DNA from: Brienomyrus brachyistius | Lineage: Eukaryota; Chordata; Actinopteri; Osteoglossiformes; Mormyridae | NCBI RefSeq assembly: GCF_023856365.1 | Contig: NC_064540.1 | Span: forward strand, 9,887,691 to 9,951,690 | Direction of reading: 5' to 3' | Length of the DNA: 64,000 nt | Shown here: piece by piece, positions 12,384-24,300 of the stretch | How the letters are laid out: each line of letters begins with the position of its first letter | How positions within the stretch are numbered: position 1 is the stretch's first letter | Program-made: the position numbers and the translations under genes | Notes under the pieces: model-generated | Told to the model about the DNA's origin: nothing | What the model saw: the letters and a program-made list of their open reading frames with translations, nothing else | Databases searched by the model: none

Positions 12384-15300
12384 GTAAGGTGTAATGCCAG
12401 GCGCATCTTAGTTCAGCACATTTGATACCAATCTGCTCCTATAAAACGGTCAGGGAAATCTTACTAAGTCACCTGTAGAGCTTGGTTGTTGTCAAGAGCT
12501 TTCTCTTTTGACCAATTTTTTTTTCTTGCGTTTGTATTTGAGCCAGATTCCTGTTTTATTTGGATTTTTGTCAGTCAGAAAGACGGTGGTGGTACCCAGG
12601 TTGGTGCTTCTGACATTGTATAGTAGTTTACAGAGCAGAGGAATGGCAAACTGCAGCTGAAAAGGTGGAAGCCCGTGGCCTATCATTGTTTGGTAATGCT
12701 TCACTTTAACTGCACCTTCATCCTGCATTCATTATGCATTCATAGAACATTCATAAGCAGCATGTAACTATACCTTAACATGTTTTAAAGCATTGCATTC
12801 TTAATATTTTCACTGAATAAGAAATTACAGCTGGAAAATACATTAACAAGCCAACAGTATGAAAAAATACATAATTAAATTATAAAAATATGATGTTTAT
12901 AATCATATAATGTTTGCTGTTAAAGTGCATTAAAGCTGATAAGTTAGAATGTTATATGCTTACATGCTACTTATGAATGTTCTAGGAATGCATTATGAAT
13001 GCATCATGAAGGTACCCTGCATTTTCCAGGAATGCATTATAAAGGCATTGTGAAAGTTCAGTTAATGTCTAGCATTACCAATTGTTTTAATGGAGATGCA
13101 CCAATCCGATGTTCGGATCGGTATCAGTACCTATCCATACCTATTAGATGGATCGGGTATCGGAAGCATATAATAAATGAGGGGCATGTTTGCAAGTCGC
13201 ACTGGTGCAATTGGTTATAAAATTTAGTTAAGTGGTTGCAAAATGCCACTAAATGATTGCAGCCTGGAACCCTGTGGAGCCACACTTTTGATTATTTAAG
13301 CATTTTTTATACTACGTGAGAAACAGAAACAACAGACATACGCGAAGCAGTTCATAGGTTTGGCTCTGGACATACTTTTTTCCTCTGGCCTATGTGACGT
13401 GTTAGTAAAATGTTACATTAGACAGCCAATCACCAGCGACTTTAGATCTTTACACAAGTGCAGTGATCCCCGCCTATCGTGGAAGTTACGAAAGTTCAGC
13501 GATTGGTGAAAATCTACGATATAGAAGGACTATATAAATTAACATTTTTATATATAGTTTAAGCCTCAAGATACCCCTCCCACACGTTTTAAAAACATGT
13601 AAACTTATTAAAACACACTTTGTAAACACATATGATATGTGGGTGTCGGGCTAAGGATATGAGTAGCATAATAATAGTATGTAATATGTGTGTTTGTATA
13701 CGCGCACACACGCACACATCTCTCTCTATGTATACGTAATGGAATATGTTAAAATAACATTTTAAGCTCAGTATGGGTTCACAAAAAGTTTGCTCACAAC
13801 GATCAGATTAACAATCGGAGCAAGGTTTAGCGATGGCTAAACCGCGATATAGCGGGGGGATCACTGTAATGCTTATCTGACAGACGCTGAGATATACTGT
13901 TTGGGTATCGGAATTTGGCACCGAAAGAAAATTATTTTTTTGATCCTTCCTGAATAGGATTGGAGCATTTCGATACCACAAAAGTACCAAAAATCCGATG
14001 CCCAGCCCTAAGTAGGACAGCCATTTGCAATATTTCCAAAAACAAAGTTTTGAGAGGTGGAAGTACCGTTTAGTGGAAAATCCCATTAAACAGAATTCAT
14101 GCGAGACAATATGTGAGTAATCCGAAAAAAGCAGTGGATGATTCGGGAGCCGCTAGTTTGCCTTGTTTTGCGCACTCACTACAGCTTGTGATGCACGAGG
14201 GGATGTTCTTACGATGATGTGCAAGTGACGCTTCTGCCAGTGGGAGATAAGTTGTGGGACATTATAAAAGCATTCGCCCTTTGCGTATACTCACGTGGAA
14301 GATATTGAGATTGAACTGCAAATACCTCAAAAATACTTAAAACAAGATGCACTTGTGAGATGAATAAGTATGCTATGTTTCTAGTAGCCTAATTGAAGAT
14401 TCTTTGGGATATATATTTTTGTATTTACTAGTTTACAAAATATGAATAAAATATATAATTAAAATATTAAAGTGGGGTGGTATGGGGGTGTAGTGGTTAG
14501 CACCGTTGCCTCACACCTCTGGGACCCAGGTTGGAGTCTCCGCCTGGGTCACATGTGTGTGGAGTTTGCACGGTCTCCTCATGTCGTCGTGGGGTTTCCT
14601 CCAGGTACTCCGGTTTCCCCCCACGGTCCAAAGACATGCTGAGGCTGATTGGACTTGCTAAATTGCCTGTTGGAGTGCATATGTGAGTGAATGGTGTGTG
14701 AGTGTGCCCTGCGATGGGCTGGCCCCCCATCCTGGGTTGTCCCCTGCCTCGTGCCCATTGCTTCCGGGATAGGCTCTGAACCCCCCGCGACCCAGTAGGA
14801 TAAGCGGTTTGGAAAATGGATGGATGGATAATGGCTAATGTTGTAAAGCTCAGGGCTTTACTGTTCATGAAAAAAATCAGTACCCAGTAGGAATATTGTC
14901 CACCATAAAGTGCACCATCTACTAAAAAAACAAGTATTTATTGTTTGTTCATTAATTTTATTTATGTTTGAATAGTGGAGAAAAATAAAAAGGAGTCTGA
15001 GTTTGATGAGGAGTTGAAGCCGCAGAAGAAACACCACGCCTTCTTGCATGAGTGGCAGGAAGGTTACTCGTGGCTTCAGCCCAGCGCTTTGGGAGATACG
15101 CATGCCTACTGCCAGCTCTGCAACCTCAACCTGATGATCGCCCACAGTGGCAGCGTCCACCTGAAGCAGCACTTGCAGAGCAAGAGGCATGGTAGGAATG
15201 CCAAGAACGAGCCTGCAGCCGGTCTGCCTCCTGTGGGCCCAGAGGTCTCCTTCACTTGCAGTGAGCACTTGTTGAGCTTCATTGAGAAACACTGGAGGCA

Positions 15301-18300
15301 GGAGACACCAACTCTGTCTCCAAATACAGAATATGGAACACAATGTGGCCAAGTATGTCCTGGGACAAAGGTACCCACAGGATCTCATGTCCATCTGCAG
15401 GAGGAATCCATATTGTGCCTACCTGTACTGTGACGTGGACCTGGATGATGTTGAGATTGGCAATATTGTCCTTGTAGGCTATTTTGACCTCGAAGCTGGG
15501 AGACACTGCATTCGACTCCTGGATGTGATCCAGTCTGGAAAGGACCTTGCTTCTAGCCTATTTGACACTCTGAAGAAGTTTGAGATCCCAGTCAGCAACC
15601 TCTCCACTTTCTACATCGCTGGTGACCCTGAGTTAGCTAAGGAAGTTGGCTTACATCTCCAGGAGTTAAATCCCCATACAGTGTCTTTAGGTGACATTTA
15701 CACCCTGGCTAACAGGGTCTGTGGGATGGTTGTGAGGGAGCACTTCAGCATGGTATGAGAGCTCGTGGGGGACCTTCATAATCACTACTCCTCCTGCTCC
15801 ACCACCAATGAGAATCTCAAGGAACTCTTTGCCAACATAGGGTCTGTCAGTCTCACAAATCCTGCCACCAACTGCTGTTTAGTCTTTTGTGATATCATTC
15901 ATAAGATGCTCAGTATGTGGCCAGACCTTATTTCCTACTTCAAATCCTGTGACCCCAAGGACAATCGAGTCAGGCAGATTAGCACATAACTCGAGAACCT
16001 CCATTTGAGGGCAACATTCATGTTCCTCAGCCATGTTCTGAAGCCTCTCTGTACCTTTCAGGAACAACTGGAGAAGAGGGGTAGAGGCACTGGTGGCCAG
16101 ATAACCATGGTTCATGTACTGCAGCAGGCCAGTGACCTACTGCCATTATATGTGGCCAGCTTTCTCCGCTCCCATGCTGTTGTCAAGCTCCTCAAAGACC
16201 AGGACATCAACCTGCTAAAGAGCGAGAAATCTCACCTTCCAAATTCGGAGCTCAAAGTGGGCTCTGCTGTGGAGAACTTCCTTGAGGAACATAAGGCGGT
16301 CCTAACTGAGACCCAGACAGCTTTCACTGAAGCCATCATTTCTTTCTACACTTCAGTCAGTGCAGCTGTGTTGAAGAGCCTGCCATTGGCTGATGAAAAG
16401 CTCAGGAACATGTCCTTGCTGCTTAGTCCTATAGGGAGTCTAAGCATCCAGAAAGAGGTGGTGGTAGACCTGGCTTCAGGGCTGGGTCTTTGTGATACTC
16501 CGAAGAAGGTTGCACAACTTGAAATGGAGCTCCTAAACTACCAAAATGTTGAGGGGAGGCGCAGCACTGACCTCAGTCCCCTGATGGAGCAGCACTGGAG
16601 TGATGTGTTGAAAACCATGGCATTTACATCCATTTTCCGGAAGCTGATGCTTACCATGCTGGTTCTACCCTGTCCACCGCTGGAGGCGGAGGTGGTCTTC
16701 ACTCAGGTGTGCAAAGCAAAAATTGTAAACCAGGCCAGCAGACGCTTTTGTCTCTTCTTACTGGTTGTGAAATGATGAAACTGGAGACCCTTTTGTTGAC
16801 ACCTAGTCTGTTCTTTCTTTCCTTCTGAGATATTTTATGCTTTGTGTCTTCCTGGCATTTTTGGTTAGTTTGTATCTAATTCATAGAAAAAAAATGCAAG
16901 GCATCTGCACATGTGTATGTGCAGGTATTTAGGAATGGAGGCACCCGCCTGCCTGACAAGAACATTGTGGAGGATGATGAGCACAGTTCCACTCAAATAA
17001 TCGATCTGACCAGCGAGGAGACCCTCTTTGAAGTGAACACAGCATCCCTGACCCTGGAAGACCAGACAAAGTTGAACCTTTCACCGGGTAGGTTTGCATG
17101 ACAGTCCTGGTCCATGCTGACCGAACTGTGCCGGTATTTTTTTTTGTGACCTAATTTTTATTGGCGATTTTTTTTTTTTTTTTTTTTAACAAAGAACAAG
17201 ACGGAACAGAACAGAACACACCCCACCCGCTATACACCCTGAGTGCACCAACGTTTTGATCTTTAATCCATCCATCCATTTTCCAAACCGTTTATTCTAC
17301 TGGGTCGTGGGGGGTCTGGAGCCTATCCCGGAAGTAATGGGCACGATGCAGGGAACAACCCAGGATGGGGGGCCAGCCCATCGCAGGGCACACTCACACA
17401 CCATGTCTTTGGACTGTGGGGGGAAACCGGAGTACCCGGAGGAAACCCCATGACGACATGGGGAGAACATGCAAACTTGCACACGTGTGACCCAGGCGGA
17501 GACTCGAACCTGAGACCCAGAGGTGTGAGGCAACAGTGCTAACCACTGCACCACCATGCCACCCCTGATCTTTAATCCCACAGTGAAAATCTAGAATCCA
17601 AAGTATACCAAACACTAAAGAAATTTTATGACAGGTCCTACAATGTATTAAAAATGACAATGAAACCTAGTCTGGCATGTGGATTTGCATATATTTTTGT
17701 ATCGCTTGTGATTTAATATTTCTGTGAATGGAATGAATGCAGAATGAAAAATATGAATTCCTTCATAGATGGACTTGACCTGAAGCCGTGCGCCGTGCTG
17801 CTGGAGAAGATTGACAGTAAGAAATTAATACTTTTTAGAATAAGTTAGGAAAGGATTGGGAGAATAATGAAGCCTCCTGTCTCCTGCTTCTGTAAACACT
17901 TATGTTTAGAGAAAATTCTTACATGCACAGAAAAATGGCATGAATTAGACTGTTAACTTTTAAAGAAACAATGCATTTCAAGAATGTCTGAAACTAATCT
18001 TGACATGATAGTCCTAACCTCGCTGTGATAGTTCTGAACTGGCTGTGATAATCCTACTTGCTGTGACAGTTCTGAAATTGCTGTGATAGTCCTGACTTCA
18101 CTGTGATAGTCCTGAAATTGCTGTTATAGTCCTGACCTGGCTGTGATAGTCCTGACCTGACTCTGATAGTTCTGACCTGGCTGTGATAGTCCTGACTTGC
18201 TGTGATAGTCCTGAAATTGCTGTGGCAGTTCTGAAATCACTGTGATAGTCCTGAAATTGCTGTTATAGTCCTGACCTGGCTGTGATAGTCCTGACCTGAC

Positions 18301-21300
18301 TCTGATAGTCCTTTTTCTCTTGCATCCTCAGAGTTGCAGTTTATGGAGGATACCATCTACATTACGGATGATACCATTTCAGCGCCATATAATGAGAAGG
18401 TATACACTGATCTGTAACCAAACAGGACACTGGGATGGAATTAAAGTGGGCTTACTGCTGCAGCAGCCTTTACATTTTTTGCCATTTCAGACTCCAGCAT
18501 TCAAAGTGACCAACAGATCTTACAATTTAAATGTTCAGAATAGAATAGAGATGTTTTATTCTTCCCAATGGAGGTCGCTTACGTCATCATGCTCTTCATG
18601 AGACACACACACACATACAGGTGGGATCATAGTACAGGGTCAGCCAGCATGCAGTGCCCCTGGTGCAATTGGGGGTTAGGGGCCCCAACGGTTGCACAAT
18701 TCTGCCAGCCCCAGGATTTGAACTGGCAACTTTGCAATCATTGACTTAATCTTTTCAAGGCCAGCACTTTGCAGAATTTCTTTAGTGAAAACTCAGGTTC
18801 TTTCAGAGTTTAATGATAAAGCAGGTTTCTTGCGCTTGAGCAGTTTACTGAAACAGAATGAAAATGTTACAGAAAGATGTTCACACACGGGCTGTATAGT
18901 GTCTTTATCCGTCTGTCTGCCCCCACCGAGGGAAGCAGACCCTTTTTCTATGGTCTCACACGAACTCCTGGAGCCAAGCGGTCAGATGGCTTGGCGCAAG
19001 CGCGTTGCATAAGAACGTGATGTGAGGAAGCAAGTAGCAAGGAAATATAAAGAGGAAGAAATATAAAAGCTATAAACGAATGAACTAAATGAAAATACTT
19101 AAATAACTAAACAAAATCCCTAAGCTGGAAATCACATCCTTTTGGTTTCATTTCTAAACTTTGTGTCTTAATCATGGCGGCAGCTTCAAATTGTTGCTAT
19201 TGTAGTTTGATTTGGACCCTGTGCTCCCCATTGCGGAGCAAAAGCCCAGCTGTTCCAATGGTCTTAATCTGTGCTTTGGCTTGAAACATTCCCCAGCTGT
19301 GACAGGGTATTACTCTTCAGTATGCAGACAAATGGGAATCACAAAAGAAAGGTTTGTGATTTTGCAGGCCCATGCTTTCAGAAGGCAATCTTTTTTTATT
19401 TATCAAAAATGGCTACATTTTGGGGTAAAGCGAAATGTTTCTGACAGCTTTATGTAGAAAGGAAGCTAAATTTGCAAACTCTGTCTGTCTCTCCATCGCT
19501 ATGAATTCGGGCTACTGGAGGAGAGCACATGCACTCTTTAGCTAGGCTAACACTCTCTTTCAGTTGAGCTGCCAGAGGAGAGCATATGCAGTTCTTTAGC
19601 TAGTACAGTACTTCAAGGTGTTGGTTTTCCAGTGGCATAAAAACTGGTATCGACATCGAATGACATCACAACGCGAGGCAGATGTTTTGTACTGTATTTG
19701 AAAAATAGCTAAAGTATATTATAGGGATGGATGATTTGTGATATAAATACCAACATTGCATGTTATGCACAAACATTTCTTACATCGCTAGTTGGCTACA
19801 TTAAGATCAGGCCTTTTCTTAGCTTCAGTTTGGGATGGACATTACAGCGTAGGGGGTTAAAATTTTGCTGTAACATTTTTACTAGGGAAAAAAACACTTT
19901 TTGAAAAAAATTTACAATTTTAATAATTATTCCTTTATTTAGTATTTGTTTAAAACTTGGTTTTCTTCACTGCTTTTGCATGAGTGTTGCATGTGTTCTC
20001 TGGGACAATCATAAACATTTTCATTCTTGCTGTTCAAATCATTCCTAGATGGGTTTCTGAGAAATTTACATTGAACTCATCTTTGTTTTATAAATGCCCC
20101 GATATTTATTGCAACAAAATCACATTCCACAAATACCATGCTGTCCTAGTATGTTATTCAAAGTACTTTTATTTGCATATATTTATTTATATACTTTAAT
20201 TATTTCTTGTTTCGCTACCATGATCTTGTTGTATCTGTTCGTCCAGCCAGATTGCAGTTAAAGCTTAGGTCACTTCATTTATCCATGTAACCATCATTGT
20301 TATTTGTATTATTTTTTGTTTACTCCATTTATCGTTATTTTCTGAGTTCGCAACTGTTTTCAAGGCAGTGTTTGTGTTGTGAAACAGGCAGGCTATTCGC
20401 ATAACCAGTCTACAAAGAAAGCATTTCAAGCCAGAGTATCACAGTACCAAAAAAGTAAATACATATCTGTATGTATGTATTTATGCATGTATGTGTACAT
20501 ACAGACCTCTTCGCATATGGTTTTCTGGTCCTGATTCACCTGACCTCTTCAGGTGTATTGTTCAAATGTTTTGAAGCCATTAATGTCAATTCATTGCTGA
20601 ATTTAAGCATCCGTTCGATCGGTACCCTCTGATTTTCCTGAAAACATTGAGAAGGAGCCTGACTGCATGCTTCTTGTTACTGTGTTAGTGCCATGTCCTT
20701 GTATGTGATGATAGAAAAGTATAAATCTGCATGTTTATCTCTTTAGATTTCCAGCATGCCACCAAATAGCACCCAGTGGTTGACAAGTGTTATATATTTG
20801 CTGTAGCTTGATAATTTCAAACCTGGGTCACAGAGATATTTTTTCCTGCGTACATTCCCTGTGTACATCTCCTGTGTCATTTTTTACATGGATGTTGGAT
20901 CTTTCTTTGCTTGCATCTTCAAAAGGGGAACCAAACATCAACTCCTAACTTGCAGATGTCAGAAAACTCAATTACAAGCCCCAGAGAGTCAAAGAAATGC
21001 CACCCATACACGGTAAAGTTTCTTTCCAACTGACTTTTCTATTATTGCTGTCATCCAGTTATTTACAGATGATATTCTTGTTTATGAATCACTCCGAGCA
21101 CAAGGACACTGAGACTGTCCCGGAAGGGAATTTTCCTCTGACGCCACTCTGGCTCCCTCTGCAGGATCATGACGGGTTCCGTGTGGGAGATCTGGTGTGG
21201 GGCCAGGTGAAAGGCTTCTCCTGGTGGCCTGGCCTTGTGGTGGCTTGGAAGTCCAAGTCCATTCCGCTCTCAGTTCGCCGGGTGGAGTGGTTTGGGGACG

Positions 21301-24300
21301 GCATGTTTTCGGAGGTGTGAGTCCATGGCCTATTCCCTGTCTGTTCCCAATGCTTCCATCAGCTTCACAGAAGTTACAGAGCTAAATTTGGCTTTTTTCC
21401 AGATCTATGTAGAGAAGCTCCTGCCTTTTGCAGCGTTTTCCAAGTGTTTCTGCAAGAACTCCTTTGCCAGCCTGCCAGCCTATAAGAATGCCATCTACCA
21501 GGTCCTTGAGGTATGGTTTTCTCAAGTGGTTTCTCCCACCATGTTGCCACTACTCCTAAATGCATAGTGCTGGAGTGTCATGCTTTCAAAGTGTCTCTAG
21601 TGCTCTTGAGATTTCAGTTGCACTCTTGAGGTTTCTGTCATATGTCTTGAGGCTTCTAAAGCACTATCAAAATACCTGTCATACTCTTGTAGTTTATGTC
21701 ACATGTCTGGAGGTTCCTCTTGTGCTGTCATAGTTTTTCTTGTGCTTTTGAGGTTCCTCTCTCACTCTTGTGGTTTCTCTTGCATGTTTGGAGGTTCCTC
21801 CCGTGGTTTTTCTTGTGCTCTCTAGGTTCCTCTCATGCTCTTTGTTTCTGTCATATGTCTGGAGGTTCCTCTTGTGCTCCCAAGGTTTCTCTAGCACTCT
21901 TGAGGTTTCTCTGCCATTGCTTCTTAGCAATCGCTTTGTTATGGTTTGTTGTTTCTGTCTGCCTCGTGTGTACTGTTTGTCTTCCCAGCAGGGAATAAAA
22001 TAAAAAGGTTGAGTAGAGTTGGCATGTAGCAGATTAGCATGGGTCTGCTGTGTAGCCTTGCTTACCAGCACTCCTCTCCAGGGAGTGTGTTTATATATAG
22101 ACTGCTGCTAACCCATGTGCTTGTGGCTGTGCAGCTGGCTGCAGAGAGGAGTGGCAAGGAATTTTCTTCAATCAGCATGGATGCAGACCTGAAGGCGATG
22201 GTAAACTGGGCCTTCGATGGCTTTAAGCCCTTGGGACCGCATGGGTTCCAGCCGCCAAACTCTCATGGTATGGGCCTAAATGGGTCATTTTAATTCAACA
22301 AATTTCCAAATGTTTTTGCATCACCATTTTGATTTTTATTTAGCATATGAATTACACATAACAAAAAGAAAAGATATAGCGCTGTTTTTACAGCTTTTCT
22401 GTTTTAATTAACTTCTTTCATAACAAAAACCGAAAGTGTACCGTAGGTGTGCCTAAAGTGTACCCTATGGTATGTAAAGTAGGGATGTACATGTCCATCA
22501 GGAAGCCCATGCAGTACCATCTTCATGTATTGCCAGCTACCGGATACATTAAGCATACATAGGAAGCAACTGCTATGGCGATGTAGTGCGATTCAGCATG
22601 ATTTGATTCAGTACAATGCAATTCAACGTGAAAGAATATGATGTTATGCAATTCTATATGGTACAGATACAGAAACAGTTTAGAGAGGTAGATCATTCTA
22701 AATATTAAATTTCCATTCCAAATGATAAAAGCATAGGGCCTCTACTAATAATTATGTATCAATAAATTGGATTTTACTGATGCTAAGATGTTAGAAACGA
22801 TTTTCATCCCAAATTGTATCCAGTGCAGACTTTTTTAACCAAGGCAATCACACTGTGAACCTTTATGCGGCTGTACCAATGCGAATTAGAGAATCTTGCC
22901 ATCCTAGTGGAAAGTGTATTGAGGGACTTCAGTGTTTCCCCTAGGTTTACAGCTTTTTTTTGGGGGGGTGGGGGCAGACGGACACCCACAGAATTCATGG
23001 TGTTCATGTGTTTCTTTTAATGACAACAGTCAAATAAACGCAGATATTTTTGTATCCTTTTCAGGTGGTTGACGCGACATATTTTCCGACGCGCGCTCTA
23101 TGTCCGCTGGTGGGAGTGTGCTCACGTGTGTGCTAATGTGTCTCTGTGCATGCATCGGGGCAGAGCTTCGCCATGCGCGATGTAGAGAGCAGAGGAGAAC
23201 TGTAAACGTGCCACCATGTACAGACAAAAATGACAAGCTGTTGTGTAAATAAGATAAATAGTATAAGGCTATTTAGTTTTTTTAATAAAAGGACAATGTA
23301 TAGACCTGTTCTATAGGAAAGGTAACCTTAAATGACTTCTGTTGTGATCTGGTGCTATATAGAAAATAAAATTAACGTGACGTTCAAGGGCGGTGGGAGG
23401 TCCCCTAATATAATGGTAGGGGAAACACTGGACTTTTTGGAGAACTTCTCCTTTATCTTGCCAGATGAAGTCCAGGCATACCACTGAAATAGTGCTCATT
23501 TTGAGCTTTTCGATGAGTTTTATCTCGGCCATGTAGCTGTAATATGCATTTTTACATCCTGGTTTAGAGGGCTGAAGCGAATTTCTACTGTCAGATGACT
23601 TTTTCAAGGACCAATTCTGCCCCTTAGTTACAAAATTTAGGAGCACAGACACAATCTGGGGAACTCCATTAGTTCTGTTTAAGCACTCAAACTTAACGCA
23701 TCATTAATATACCATTTCACATACACACTAGTGGAATAGAAAGGTTAGGAATGACAGACAAAATTGTCAAAGAACTAGATTTTTATTTTCGTATTTTACA
23801 TTTCTTTTGATGTTTTATCCTATTCCACATTACAATTCATACTGCAATTAAGTCTGTTGCTTGGCCAAGCTTTGTACTTGTAGTGTATGTAACCGATTTA
23901 TCTGTGTTGTGTGAATTTCCTTTTAAACTCTGACACTACGTCCTGATAGCAAATGAACAAATTCAGAATGAACAAGTTTTGTGTGATTGTACACATTAAA
24001 CAAAAACAACCACGTTACATAAATATATAGCAGCAAATTAAAAAGCAAAAAATTTTGCTGGATCAGCATATATTTGCACCTTTATGCAAGGTGCATTACA
24101 GCCCTTTTGTTTGAGCTCATGTGCCATTAGTGTTAATAACAGCAACGAATCTAATGCCCTCAAGCAGAAAGTCATAAGGTTCCTAACAGAGTCGCTGCTT
24201 TGTCCTGAAATGATAAAGCTTGAAAGGTGCATGTTTTTTACAAAATGTTGAATAAATAGATGCACTGGTGATTTTATGTATCTCAAATTTTACATTTTTT

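Noticed and set aside
14858..15506. Minus-strand open frames opposite the hAT-derived exon
   Set aside because: Shadow frames of a GC-richer coding exon; only the plus strand gives zinc-finger and hAT motifs.
21694..22071. Hydrophobic open frames on both strands near a Dnmt3 exon
   Set aside because: Low-complexity repeat in intron 10; no splice phase and no family.
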